In this document: positions 26,218 through 34,943 of the stretch, piece after piece
Position numbering within the stretch: the stretch's first letter is position 1
How the letters are laid out: the number at the start of each line of letters is the position of its first letter
Assembly: GCF_039543565.1 (NCBI RefSeq)
Contig: NZ_BAABJZ010000107.1
Span: 1 to 64,000 of the forward strand
Source: Ferrimonas pelagia
GTDB taxonomy: Bacteria; Pseudomonadota; Gammaproteobacteria; Enterobacterales; Shewanellaceae
DNA length: 64,000 nucleotides
Direction: 5' to 3'
Notes under the pieces: generated by a model
Told to the model about the DNA's origin: nothing
The model's input: only the letters and a program-made list of their open reading frames with translations
Databases searched by the model: none
Translations under genes and position numbers: made by a program

Positions 26218-28260
26218 ATGAAAAAATGGATTGCAGCGCTACCGTTGGCGCTACCTCTGGCCTGTGGCTGGGCCAGCGAACCGTTTCAGGTTCAACATTT
26301 GACTCAGTTTAATTCCCTGCACTCTGTGGCGTTGTCCGCCGACGGCGCAGAGGCGATCTACGCGCTGAAAGCGGTGTCTGATGATGGGCGACGCTCAGAT
26401 CTGTTTCGGATCAGCACGGCGGATCCCAGTCAGTTCGAGCAACTGACCAATCATTCTGGTACGGAGCACAGTGTGAGCTACTCCGCCGATGGAGCGGGGA
26501 TCTACTTTCTGTCTGATCGCTCGGGCTCCAGCCAACTCTGGTATTTGTCGTTATCCGGGGGGGAAGCTCGACAGATCTCCGATCTGCCACTCCCGATCGA
26601 TGATTACAAACTTGATCCGACCGGAGCGCACCTGGTGATGCAGATCCGCATTGATCCTGCCTGTGTTGATCTGGCTTGTGGGGCACAGATGGCGGAGCAA
26701 GCCAAGGCGCGGTTGGCGCAAGGAAAGCACTACACCGAGCTGATGGTGCGCCACTGGGACACATGGGGCGACGGGCTGCGTAATCATCTGTTTGCTGCTC
26801 GCTTTGAGCAAGGTGGTTTATCTGAGCCGGTCGATCTGACCGCGGGATTGGACACCGAGGCTCCTCCCAAGCCTTTCTCTGGGATGGAAGAGGTGGCCTT
26901 CAGTGCGGACGGGAAACGGGTGGTGTTTACCGCCAAGGCTCCCGGTGCGGATCAAGCTTGGCAGACCAATTACGATCTGTGGCAGGTACCTGTGACGGGC
27001 GGCGAGCCGGTGAATCTTACGGCGGATAATCCTGCTTGGGATGCCCATCCGGTGTTCTCTGCCGATGGCCGTTATCTGGCGTGGTTGGCCATGACCATCC
27101 CGGGTTATGAGGCGGATCGTTTCCGGATCATGTTGAAGGATCTGCACACAAGTGAGGTGAAAGAGGTAGCGCCGGGGTGGGATCGTAGCCCCCATCATCT
27201 TGCGTTTGGTGCAAGCAGCCAGGTGCTTTACGTCACGGCACAGGATCTGGGACAAGTCGGGATCTTTGAGCTGGATACCCGCTTTGGCGATGTCCGCTCG
27301 CTGGTAAAAGAGGGCAGCCATGCGTTGCAGGCGACGGCAGGAGGTAAGATCCTTTATACCCGCAACGACTTGTCTAACCCGACCGATCTGTATGTGATGG
27401 ATGACAATGGTCGCAATGCGCGGCAATTGACGCAGATTAATGCGGAGCACATGGCCCGGATCGATCTGGGTGAGTTTGAGCAGTTCAGTTTCAAGGGGTG
27501 GAATAACGAAACTGTGCATGGTTACTGGATCAAACCTGTGGGTTATGAGACGGGTAAACAGTATCCGGTCGCGTTTCTGGTGCACGGCGGTCCGCAAGGC
27601 AGTTTTGGAAACCGTTGGCATGGCCGCTGGAATGCGCAGTTATGGGCTGGGGCAGGGTTTGGTGTGGTGATGATCGATTTCCATGGCTCGACCGGATATG
27701 GCCAAGCGTTTACCCATTCCATTTCCAAGGATTGGGGCGGAAAGCCGCTGGAGGATCTGCAAAAGGGCCTCGCTGCCGTGGGTGAACAACAACCCTGGCT
27801 GGATGTGCGTAACGCTTGCGCTGCGGGCGGCTCCTATGGTGGTTACATGATGAATTGGATCGCCGGTAACTGGAACGAGGGTTTCAAGTGTCTGGTTAAT
27901 CATGCGGGTCTGTTTGATATGCGCAGCTTCTATATGGTCACCGAAGAGCTTTGGTTCCCTGAGTATGAGTTTGGTGGGCCCTATTGGGAGCAAACAGACC
28001 GGTACGAACGGTTTAACCCGGTTAACCACATTGATAAGTGGCAAACGCCGATGTTGGTGTTACATGGTGCCAAAGATTATCGGGTGCCATTGGAGCAGGG
28101 TTTGGCCGCTTTTACGGTGCTCAAACGCAATAACATTCCGGCAGAACTCGTTGTTTGGGAGGAGGAGAATCATTGGATCTTAAACCCTGACAATCTTGAG
28201 CAGTGGTATGAGCATGTGCTGGGATGGATGGCACGCTGGACTGAGAAAGTACAGCATTAA
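26218..28260 (+). CDS. Exported S9 family peptidase (prolyl oligopeptidase/DPP type)
   Basis: A 680-residue periplasmic serine peptidase. A signal peptide ends near ACGWASE. The N-terminal half is a TolB-like beta-propeller (repeats with the pattern SADG and LYVMDDNGRNARQLT). The C-terminal alpha/beta hydrolase carries GGSYGGYMMNW with catalytic Ser539, Asp620 in HGAKDYRVP, and His652 in EENHW. Members release dipeptides or acyl-amino acids from peptides. The start at 26218 follows AAAGGAAAA and gives the signal peptide; the frame reaches 28 codons further but without export-signal character. A CVDLACG loop in the propeller may form a disulfide. Confidence 0.93.
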   Translation: MKKWIAALPLALPLACGWASEPFQVQHLTQFNSLHSVALSADGAEAIYALKAVSDDGRRSDLFRISTADPSQFEQLTNHSGTEHSVSYSADGAGIYFLSDRSGSSQLWYLSLSGGEARQISDLPLPIDDYKLDPTGAHLVMQIRIDPACVDLACGAQMAEQAKARLAQGKHYTELMVRHWDTWGDGLRNHLFAARFEQGGLSEPVDLTAGLDTEAPPKPFSGMEEVAFSADGKRVVFTAKAPGADQAWQTNYDLWQVPVTGGEPVNLTADNPAWDAHPVFSADGRYLAWLAMTIPGYEADRFRIMLKDLHTSEVKEVAPGWDRSPHHLAFGASSQVLYVTAQDLGQVGIFELDTRFGDVRSLVKEGSHALQATAGGKILYTRNDLSNPTDLYVMDDNGRNARQLTQINAEHMARIDLGEFEQFSFKGWNNETVHGYWIKPVGYETGKQYPVAFLVHGGPQGSFGNRWHGRWNAQLWAGAGFGVVMIDFHGSTGYGQAFTHSISKDWGGKPLEDLQKGLAAVGEQQPWLDVRNACAAGGSYGGYMMNWIAGNWNEGFKCLVNHAGLFDMRSFYMVTEELWFPEYEFGGPYWEQTDRYERFNPVNHIDKWQTPMLVLHGAKDYRVPLEQGLAAFTVLKRNNIPAELVVWEEENHWILNPDNLEQWYEHVLGWMARWTEKVQH

Positions 28261-28772
28261 GGTGAGAGCGACGCTGTTTTCGTCCAATTATCCAGCAAGG
28301 GGGTGTGCATTGGTCACGTTATGGTGTTTGGTGTGATCGTATCGCCGAACCTGCCTTGAGTTCGCTCAGGTGCTGCCCTATAGTTGCGGCATATGCTGTT
28401 TGTTCCTTTCGTTTATCGACAAGGAGCTGAATGTTGGATGAGTCGGCTTGCTCGTCCTTACCGTTTATCCCGCGAGCAATTTCTTGCGTCGCAATGGCAT
28501 AGTTGTTAGCACCCTGTAACCCGACAGGGTGTCGTCACAGCCCCCATAGGGGCTGTGCGCTGATAACAATCATTCTGCCCCAGGCAGTAACAAGCCCCCC
28601 TTCGTGTTGGTCTAACAACATGACTCGCGGATAACGCAAATTCTAAATGCTGTCGCGTTTCTCTCTTCTTTGGTTCTGCCCCTTTGGCTGGAACTGAACC
28701 TCTTCTGCCATGAATGGCCCCCATACAGATGCACGTAGGATCCCTTGGATCCCCGTGTCACGGAGTAACTCT
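28261..28772. other. Long leader region before BCCT gene
   Basis: No gene is supported in these 512 bases. The first 240 bases hold no clear signal. The segment 28502-28619 is a multi-helix structure, annotated separately. The last 150 bases are unstructured up to the ribosome site CGGAG at about 28761. Confidence 0.6.
28502..28619 (+). promoter_or_regulatory. Candidate structured RNA leader upstream of BCCT gene
   Basis: A perfect 8-base inverted repeat, GTTGTTAG (28502-28509) and CTAACAAC (28612-28619), encloses three hairpins. These are CACCCTGT/ACAGGGTG (28510-28531), CACAGCCCC/GGGGCTGTG (28536-28557) and CTGCC/GGCAG (28575-28587). The 5' arm TTGTTA can also pair with two other copies of TAACAA inside the element (28564-28569 and 28588-28593), so alternative folds compete. 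It lies about 150 bases before the transporter start. It does not match any riboswitch consensus I can recall. Whether it is transcribed is inference; the stems are symmetrical, so the strand is assigned from the downstream gene. Confidence 0.5.
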
Positions 28773-30335
28773 ATGAGTCACACAACAGGTACGTCTGCGG
28801 ACGCCGAAGAAACACTGATCCCAGCGAGCCGCTGGTACCAACACATCGATCTGCAGGTGTTGTTGCTCAGTGGTGGATGTTTGGTGCTGTTTGCTGTCGC
28901 AGCGCTCTACGACATAAACGCTGTTAGCACTTGGGTTAATGGTGCTTTTGCGTTTTCAGCGACCTATTTCGGTGCCTACTGGCAGCTGTTGCTGTTAGCG
29001 ACGTTTTTCATTGGCCTGTTCATTGCTTCCAGTCGTTCTGGTGCGGTTGTCCTCGGCGCCACCGTGCAGCCCGAGATGTCCACGTTTAAGTGGGTTTCGG
29101 TGGTGATGTGTACCTTGCTTGCCGGCGGTGGGGTGTTCTGGGCAGCCGCTGAGCCAATGGCTCACTTTGTCTCGCCCCCCCCTTTGTATGATGCCCCATC
29201 TGGTTCGGTGGAAGCGGGCTACAATGCGTTGTCCCAGAGCTTTATGCATTGGGGCTTTTTGGCGTGGGCGATTTTGGGCAGCCTGACTGCCATCGTGTTT
29301 TCCCATCTTCATTACGACAAAGGCTTGCCACTTAAACCGCGCACCTTGCTGTACCCTATCTTTGGTCAGCGCGTGATGACCGGCTGGTTCGGTGCCATCG
29401 TTGATGCTTGCTGTGTTCTGGCTGTGGTGGCTGGAACGGTCGGTCCTATCGGGTTTCTTGCCCTGCAAATGGGCTTCGGTTTAGAAAAGCTGTTCGGTAT
29501 GAGCAACAGCTTTAGCCTACAGATGGTGGTTTTGGTGGGCTTGGTGATGATCTACACCGGCTCGGCCATCAGTGGGGTGACCCGTGGGATCCAGCTGCTG
29601 AGCCGATTTAATATCATCCTGGCGGCTTTCTTGATGCTGTATATGCTGCTGCTGGGTCCAACCAGCTTTATCGTCAACGGCTATATCCAGGGGATGGGAA
29701 CCTACATTGACCAGTTCATTCCTATGGCCACCTATCGCGGTGATGAGGCGTGGCTCAGTTGGTGGACCGTGTTTTTCTGGGGCTGGTTCCTAGGCTATGG
29801 CCCGTTGATGGCGATGTTTGTTGCTCGGATCTCTCGCGGCCGAACCATCCGTCAGATGGTGCTGCTGATCTCCGTTGTTGCACCGGTGATCACCTGTTTC
29901 TGGTTCACCATCGTCGGTGGTAGCGGCGTGGCGTTTGAGCTGGCTGAGCCCGGGGTGATCTCCGAACCCTTTACCGGCATGAATCTGCCTGCGGCGTTGC
30001 TGGCTATCACCGAACAGTTGCCGCTGGGTTGGATGGTTTCCGTGCTGTTTTTGGTCTTGACCACCATCTTCGTGGCGACCACCGGTGACTCGATGACCTA
30101 CACCATCTCGATGGTGATGACTGGTAACGACCATCCCCATATGGCTGTCCGGGTGTTCTGGGCGATTATCATGGGTCTGATGGCTGCGATCCTGATCTCC
30201 ATTGGTGAAGGGGGCGTTGGCGCACTGCAGTCCTTTATCGTGGTTGCGGCGGTGCCGGTCTCTTTGGTGTTGTTGCCGTCACTGTGGAATGCCCCGGCGA
30301 TCGCTCGACAGATGGCGAAGGATCAGGGCGTGTAA
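28773..30335 (+). CDS. BCCT family transporter
   Basis: A 520-residue, 12-helix secondary transporter of the betaine/choline/carnitine family, importing quaternary-amine or related compatible solutes. The family core is visible: WWTVFFWGWFLGYGPLMAMF followed by ARISRGRTIRQM, and GGGVFWAAAEPMAHF near helix 4. Residues in the usual aromatic substrate box differ somewhat from BetP (GYGPLM for WSPFVG), so the substrate may not be glycine betaine. The ATG at 28773 follows CGGAG and is preferred over a start 21 codons upstream. The leader is unusually long and structured, and a strong terminator follows. Confidence 0.9.
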   Translation: MSHTTGTSADAEETLIPASRWYQHIDLQVLLLSGGCLVLFAVAALYDINAVSTWVNGAFAFSATYFGAYWQLLLLATFFIGLFIASSRSGAVVLGATVQPEMSTFKWVSVVMCTLLAGGGVFWAAAEPMAHFVSPPPLYDAPSGSVEAGYNALSQSFMHWGFLAWAILGSLTAIVFSHLHYDKGLPLKPRTLLYPIFGQRVMTGWFGAIVDACCVLAVVAGTVGPIGFLALQMGFGLEKLFGMSNSFSLQMVVLVGLVMIYTGSAISGVTRGIQLLSRFNIILAAFLMLYMLLLGPTSFIVNGYIQGMGTYIDQFIPMATYRGDEAWLSWWTVFFWGWFLGYGPLMAMFVARISRGRTIRQMVLLISVVAPVITCFWFTIVGGSGVAFELAEPGVISEPFTGMNLPAALLAITEQLPLGWMVSVLFLVLTTIFVATTGDSMTYTISMVMTGNDHPHMAVRVFWAIIMGLMAAILISIGEGGVGALQSFIVVAAVPVSLVLLPSLWNAPAIARQMAKDQGV

Positions 30336-30359
30336 CGGCCCGAATCTTTTGCTCGTCCT

Positions 30360-30385
30360 AAGCGCCGCATTGCGGCGCTTTTTTG
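30360..30385 (+). terminator. Intrinsic terminator after BCCT gene
   Basis: AAGCGCCGC pairs with GCGGCGCTT around ATT and is followed by a run of six T. It lies about 25 bases beyond the transporter stop codon, just before the converging WYL gene. Confidence 0.9.
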
Positions 30386-30402
30386 TGCGCGGTGACCGTC
30401 GA

Positions 30403-31458
30403 TCAACCGATCACCCGGCGCAGCGTGGGCGCTTGTGTGGCTGAACTTGTCGGCAGCGCTTGAGCGACCGTGGGTTGCTGATAGCTGCGCACGGCAGCTT
30501 GCAGTCGTTCGAGCAGGGTTTGACGCAGGGACAGCGGCTGGATCACCCGGGCCGCGGCGCCGAAGCTCATGATCCAGCGGATCAGATCCTCATTGATGGC
30601 GACACTGGCGTATAGCTCGACGCGATCGTCATGGCATTCGAGCCGTTGCTCCTCGGTCAATTTTGTATCGAGCAGGGCAATGCCGATCTTGGGCTCAAAG
30701 TGCAAGATGATCGCTTCTGAAGGCGTTGGACTGGGCTGCAGTTGGTGCGCGGCAAGCCATGCATCCAGATCAAATCCATGGGGCGGTTGCGCGGGGATCA
30801 GGGTATCCCGAGCGGATTCGATATGATGCAGCCGGATCGCCTGGCATTCTTGTTGATGCTCAAAGCGGCCGATCAGAAAGGCCTCGGTTTCGCTAAAGAC
30901 CACGCCACAGGGGTGGATACGACGATCGTATCGGTGAAATTCATTGGCTTTGTGATACCCGATCTCCACAACCGTATCGTTGTACAGTGCTTGGTATAGG
31001 GTCTCCATAACCAGAGGTTTGGCCTGTGCGGGCAGACACAGTACGGTCTTTCGAACAAAGCGGATCTTGCTCTGCCAGGCCGCCCGGCTCTGATTGTGAG
31101 GTTGAGTTAAGGTTTGTTGTGCGTGGCGAAAGTAGGGCTCGAGTTTCTTTCGGCTGGACGGCGGCAGCGCAGTCAGCAGGTGCTGCTCTAACTGGGCAAA
31201 AGCGAGGGCATTATCGCCATCCATATCGGGCAGTTTGCGCCGGGCGGTGGGTTCGACGCTCCAACCTGCCGGGTTTTCATCGTCGCAGATCAGGGGATAG
31301 CTGTCGGTGAGATCCTTCAGATCACGCTGTACCGTGCGCAAACTGGTGTTAAACCCTTCGATCATCAGCTTACGCAGCAGATCTGTGGTGCTGATCTTGC
31401 GCGGATGCGGGGGTAACATCTCCAGTATGGCCATCTTCCTTGATACGATTTTGCTCAT
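30403..31458 (-). CDS. WYL-domain transcriptional regulator
   Basis: A 351-residue regulator with an N-terminal winged helix (KISTTDLLRKLMIEGF and LRTVQRDLKDL) and a WYL ligand-sensing domain. The WYL part shows VEIGYHKANEFHRYDRRIHP with CGVVFSETEAFLIGRFE, and a C-terminal WCX-like region follows. Such proteins bind DNA and sense nucleic acids or small ligands, and are often linked to DNA damage or defence loci. It is transcribed away from the FtsZ-like gene with about 160 bases between, so it may control that gene and itself. GGGGAAAA precedes the ATG. Confidence 0.88.
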   Translation of the reverse strand: MSKIVSRKMAILEMLPPHPRKISTTDLLRKLMIEGFNTSLRTVQRDLKDLTDSYPLICDDENPAGWSVEPTARRKLPDMDGDNALAFAQLEQHLLTALPPSSRKKLEPYFRHAQQTLTQPHNQSRAAWQSKIRFVRKTVLCLPAQAKPLVMETLYQALYNDTVVEIGYHKANEFHRYDRRIHPCGVVFSETEAFLIGRFEHQQECQAIRLHHIESARDTLIPAQPPHGFDLDAWLAAHQLQPSPTPSEAIILHFEPKIGIALLDTKLTEEQRLECHDDRVELYASVAINEDLIRWIMSFGAAARVIQPLSLRQTLLERLQAAVRSYQQPTVAQALPTSSATQAPTLRRVIG

Positions 31459-31620
31459 AGAAATCTATTTTCCCCGTTTTCTTTCAAAACTTTAGCAGCA
31501 GAAGAGGATGCCGTCACTGAATGGGCTGCTTTGTTGCAGTTTAATTTAGGCGACGGGCACGACAGGTTCTGTCGCGCCCCCTGCCCATGCTGACGATCCG
31601 TTCGTTAATGGAGAGTAGGG

Positions 31621-32765
31621 ATGGAGCAGATCAGACCACAAAGCCGGATCATGGTGATGGGCGTCGGCGGTTGTGGCGGTAATGCTGTCAGTTACCTAGG
31701 GCCGGACGATCTGCCCGAGATGGTGACGACAGTCGCGTTGAATACCGATGTCGCTGCACTGGCGGACTGTCATGCTGGCGAGTGTCTGGCGCTTGGCCCA
31801 CAAACGACGCGGGGCTATGGTGCGGGATCGGATCCCGAGGTGGGACGAGACGCGTGTATTGAATCCGAGGAGGCGTTGCAGGTGCTGCTGCAGCAGGCCG
31901 ACATCTTGTTTTTGGTGGCGGGGTTGGGAGGCGGGACTGGCACGGGGCCAGTCCAGAGTTGGCGAGGATGGCACGTCAGCATCAGCTTCCGTGTATTGCT
32001 GTTGCCACATTGCCGTTTGAGTTTGAGGGGGAGATCCGCCGTGAATACGCTCAAGCCGGGGTGGAGGCGCTGAATGACGCGGCGGATGCGTTGATCCTGC
32101 TGCCCAACGAGCAATTGGCGCAGGCGTTGGATGCCGACATCGATCTGGACAGTGCGTTTAACGCCAGCAATGAGATCTTGCGCTCTGTGGTGGTGGCGTT
32201 ATCCAGGATGTTGACCCAAACCGGCAATATCAATGTGGATTTTAACGATTTTTGCCGCGTCATGGCGCGACCCGGCCGGGCGGTGTTTGGCGTGGGCCGT
32301 TGTGATGAGGAGAGTCAGTTGCCCGAGGCGCTGGAAGCGGCGATCAATAATCCCTTATTGGCACAGACGACTTTGAGTACTGCCCAAGGTCTGATCGTGA
32401 ACTTAGTGACTCAGGATAAGGTGTCGTTGCAGGCATTCACTCAACTGGGCGAGCTGGTACGATCTCAGGTCAAGTTCCGGCCGTTGATCGTGATGGGCCA
32501 GTCGGTCGATCCTGCATTGGCGACACGGTTTGAGATCTTGGTACTCGCGACCGGGATGGAAACCCCGACCGAAGGGCAGATGGCGTCTCAGGGTGCGAAT
32601 GCCAACGGCTGCGGAGCCGGTGTTAACGCGTTAGATCCAGATAAGGTGATCAACGTACCCGAGTTCCTGGGGCTGACACGCCCGCCGCGACATAATGGCG
32701 GCTTGACCTTGACGGATATGGAGATCCCTACGTTCGAACGGCGTCAGCTTGGCAAAAAGCGATAG
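31621..32765 (+). pseudogene. FtsZ paralogue, reading frame broken once
   Basis: Tubulin-like GTPase related to FtsZ, about 381 residues if the frame is restored. The first part (31621 to about 31951) has IMVMGVGGCGGNAVSYL, the N-terminal NTD motif, TTRGYGAGSDPEVGRD and the GTP signature GGGTGTGPV at residues 103-111. Coding then moves back one base: from 31953 the other frame reads PELARMARQHQLPCIAVAT, PFEFEGEIRREYAQAG and NINVDFNDFCRVM, to the stop at 32765. One missing base near 31945-31955 explains this; no classic slippery site is seen. The C-terminal end MEIPTFERRQLGKKR resembles the FtsZ tail that binds FtsA/ZipA. It is too divergent to be the main division FtsZ and no dcw genes are nearby. 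GGAGAGTAGGG precedes the ATG. A sequencing error is possible. Confidence 0.8.
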
Positions 32766-32904
32766 GTGTTGGTTCGCCGGCTGTATCGCCAAGGGGCTGC
32801 TGACACTCGAGTCGATAAAGCCATGCTTGAGTCAGTTGTTGGCTGGCTTGACTGAGCAGATGGTATAAAACAACCAGTGTGAATAGGGTGGAGATCAGTG
32901 TCAT
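32728..32904 (-). CDS. Small single-helix membrane protein (candidate)
   Basis: A 58-residue frame with an ATG at 32904 and AAGGA nine bases upstream. It opens MTLISTLFTLVVLYHLLSQ, one hydrophobic helix, followed by a Gln-rich stretch and a hydrophilic tail ending QADAVRT. Its last 38 bases overlap the 3' end of the FtsZ-like gene on the opposite strand. The ribosome site and membrane-protein composition argue for a real small gene; no family is recognised. Confidence 0.5.
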   Translation of the reverse strand: MTLISTLFTLVVLYHLLSQASQQLTQAWLYRLECQQPLGDTAGEPTPIAFCQADAVRT

Positions 32905-33338
32905 GATTTGATGTCCTTATTGTTGTTTTATCAGTAGCTTATCTGAACGCAACCTGAACGGCCAGCGTTACTTCGCGTCAAGGAGATGGTCGAGTCTGTT
33001 GTTGTATGTGCTGGCGGGGGAGATCCGCAGGCCGCGGGAGCTCTCTAGCGACAATCATCCGAGCACCGCTCGATCTGACACGCATCGCTTGGCCCTTCGG
33101 TGGCATCGAGGGGAGTCGGTGTGGCTGAGAACCGGCTGCTGGCTGCCTATTGGGTACCTGGCCTCGCTCTGTACTGCGCTAGCTTGAGTGAGGCCAATGA
33201 CGAATGGAACGGCGCGATGGTGGCTGGGCGCCTGAATTTGCTGAATATGATCTGACGAATACGATTCCCTTTTGCGCTTTTACTATGGCTCTGATAACTC
33301 TGTAGGCAAGGCAGAGGTGCGCCACAAGGAATACGAAA
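32905..33338. other. Intergenic region
   Basis: No gene is supported. A 62-codon plus-strand frame (32999-33187) is Arg/Trp-rich without motif or ribosome site. Promoters for the small membrane ORF and the LpxR gene must lie here, but I see no convincing boxes. Confidence 0.5.
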
Positions 33339-34271
33339 ATGCGACCGGGTTGTCTGGCTATGCTGTTGTTGATAAGCACTCACGCGAGCGCGGGGAGCTG
33401 GCAATGGACCATGGATAATGATGTGGTATTGCAAACCGACGGCGATTACACCAATGGCCTGATGGTGGACTACATCAGCGAGCGCGTGCCAAGTTGGCTT
33501 GAGGCTGAGCACATGCAGCAATGGTTTAAGTCGGACAGCCGCTATTGGCATTGGCAGTTGGCACAAAAGATGTGGACGCCGTCGGATCTCAAGCCCGATT
33601 CTCAGCAGGCGATAGAGCGACCTTATGCCGGTACCTTGATCTCGACCATTACGCTTGGGATGGCGACTGCGGAGATCGATAATCGTTTGCAGGGATCGAT
33701 CGGCGTTGTCGGGCCGGCTTCCGGTGCAGAGTGGGTGCAAACACGGAGTCATAAGTGGTTTGGATCGACCGCCCCCAGTGGTTGGGACGATCAGATAGAG
33801 AATACGCTGCTGCTTCAGCTCCAGTGGGAGCAAAATCGACGGCTATGGTCGAGCACAGGGGCACGGCGTTGGCATTGGTATGGCCACGCACGGATCCATG
33901 GTGGCAATTACCGCAGTGAGACGGCATTGGCTTCGACCTTGATGTGGGGCCAGAATGGCGGGGACCAGGTTCAGGGCAGTCACTGGCAACAGGCGTCGGC
34001 GCCGCCGTCGGGACCTTGGGGCTGGGCTGTGTTCGCGGGGATAGAGGGGCGGTATCGATTCAACGACATCACGCTACAGGGACGGCGTCCAGACACGGCG
34101 CCGGATGTTGGCGTCGAGCACTGGCAGTCGGCTTATGTGATTGGCCTATTCGGTCACTACGGCGCCTTTTTCGGCCACTTTATGGTGGTGACCGAGAGTC
34201 GGGAGTATTGCAATGCAACGGAAGCCTGGACGCAATATGGCCGTTTGAGTGTGGGCTTTCGATTCGAGTGA
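33339..34271 (+). CDS. LpxR-like lipid A deacylase (DUF2219), outer membrane
   Basis: A 310-residue outer-membrane beta-barrel enzyme that in Salmonella removes the 3'-acyloxyacyl chain from lipid A and alters immune recognition. A signal peptide (MLLLISTHASAG) is followed by WQWTMDNDVVLQTDGDYTNG, the N-D-D-TNG start of the family, then PYAGTLISTITLG and GPASGAEWVQTRSHKWFG with the candidate catalytic Ser and His. The strands alternate aromatic residues, and the chain ends in Phe-Arg-Phe-Glu rather than a terminal aromatic. AAGGAA precedes the ATG. Confidence 0.85.
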   Translation: MRPGCLAMLLLISTHASAGSWQWTMDNDVVLQTDGDYTNGLMVDYISERVPSWLEAEHMQQWFKSDSRYWHWQLAQKMWTPSDLKPDSQQAIERPYAGTLISTITLGMATAEIDNRLQGSIGVVGPASGAEWVQTRSHKWFGSTAPSGWDDQIENTLLLQLQWEQNRRLWSSTGARRWHWYGHARIHGGNYRSETALASTLMWGQNGGDQVQGSHWQQASAPPSGPWGWAVFAGIEGRYRFNDITLQGRRPDTAPDVGVEHWQSAYVIGLFGHYGAFFGHFMVVTESREYCNATEAWTQYGRLSVGFRFE

Positions 34272-34364
34272 TTGTGGTTTGGCGGGGCGGTATTCGTGCT
34301 TTCGTGGGCATGTTAGGTTTAGCGAATATCGGCAGGATCTTGGCATCAAGGTGGTGAGCGGCAC

Positions 34365-34892
34365 GTGGAGTCAAATCAATTTTGGTATGTGGTTGAGCAA
34401 GCGAGTCGAGGCGGTGATGGCAGGATGGCAGACAAAGCCGTCTTGCTGGCGCGTGCTCTGTCGCAGCTACCGGATCGTTCCCTCTTGGGTTTTTCACACC
34501 AGTTTGAGTTGCACCATGGCGCGGCGTACACCTGGCGCCTCTGGGGGGCGGCCTACCTGCTATGCGACGGCTGTTCCGAGGAGGAGTTCGCCAACTTTCG
34601 TGCGAGCTTGATCTCGTGCGGCCCAGCGCTTTATCAAGCGGCATTGGACGATCCCAACGTGTTGTCGGAGGTCGGTTGGCTGCGAAGTGAGCTCTGCTCC
34701 TCCTTGTACCACAGTGCGGTGACCGATGCGCTGGAGCAACGGTTCGGTCGCGTGCCAGCCAGCGAGTTCCCTTGTCCGCTGGAGCCATCGGGTCAGGCCT
34801 GGGAGGAGGAGACGTTGCCTCAACTCTATCCTCGGCTTAAGCCGTTAGCGGGCTCGACTCGTCGGCCCTGGTGGCAGAGGTGGCTGCGATAA
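34365..34892 (+). CDS. DUF4240 domain protein
   Basis: A 175-residue soluble protein. The DUF4240 pattern is clear: opening NQFWYVVEQA, then AYTWRLWGAAYLLCDGCSEE, FANFRASLISCGPALYQAAL, and a WEEETLPQLYPRL end where the family has similar acidic and Pro residues. The biochemical role of the family is unknown. The C-terminus is basic and Trp-rich (RRPWWQRWLR). It starts at GTG 34365, and the assignment of that start is moderate. It follows the LpxR gene by 93 bases. Confidence 0.8.
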   Translation: MESNQFWYVVEQASRGGDGRMADKAVLLARALSQLPDRSLLGFSHQFELHHGAAYTWRLWGAAYLLCDGCSEEEFANFRASLISCGPALYQAALDDPNVLSEVGWLRSELCSSLYHSAVTDALEQRFGRVPASEFPCPLEPSGQAWEEETLPQLYPRLKPLAGSTRRPWWQRWLR

Positions 34893-34943
34893 GGCTTAGG
34901 GCAGCGACAAGCCAGGGTGTTGATCCGAACCGAGGTTTTGGCA

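Noticed and set aside
28502..28619. Integron attC recombination site
   Set aside because: attC runs CTAAC...GTTAG; here the order is GTTAG...CTAAC on both strands, and no integrase or cassette is near.
31945..31960. Programmed -1 frameshift in the FtsZ-like gene
   Set aside because: No X-XXY-YYZ slippery heptamer or downstream pseudoknot is evident at the junction; a lost base is simpler.
33147..33833. Minus-strand frame of 228 codons over the LpxR gene
   Set aside because: Composition is that of an antisense shadow; LpxR on the plus strand explains the sequence.
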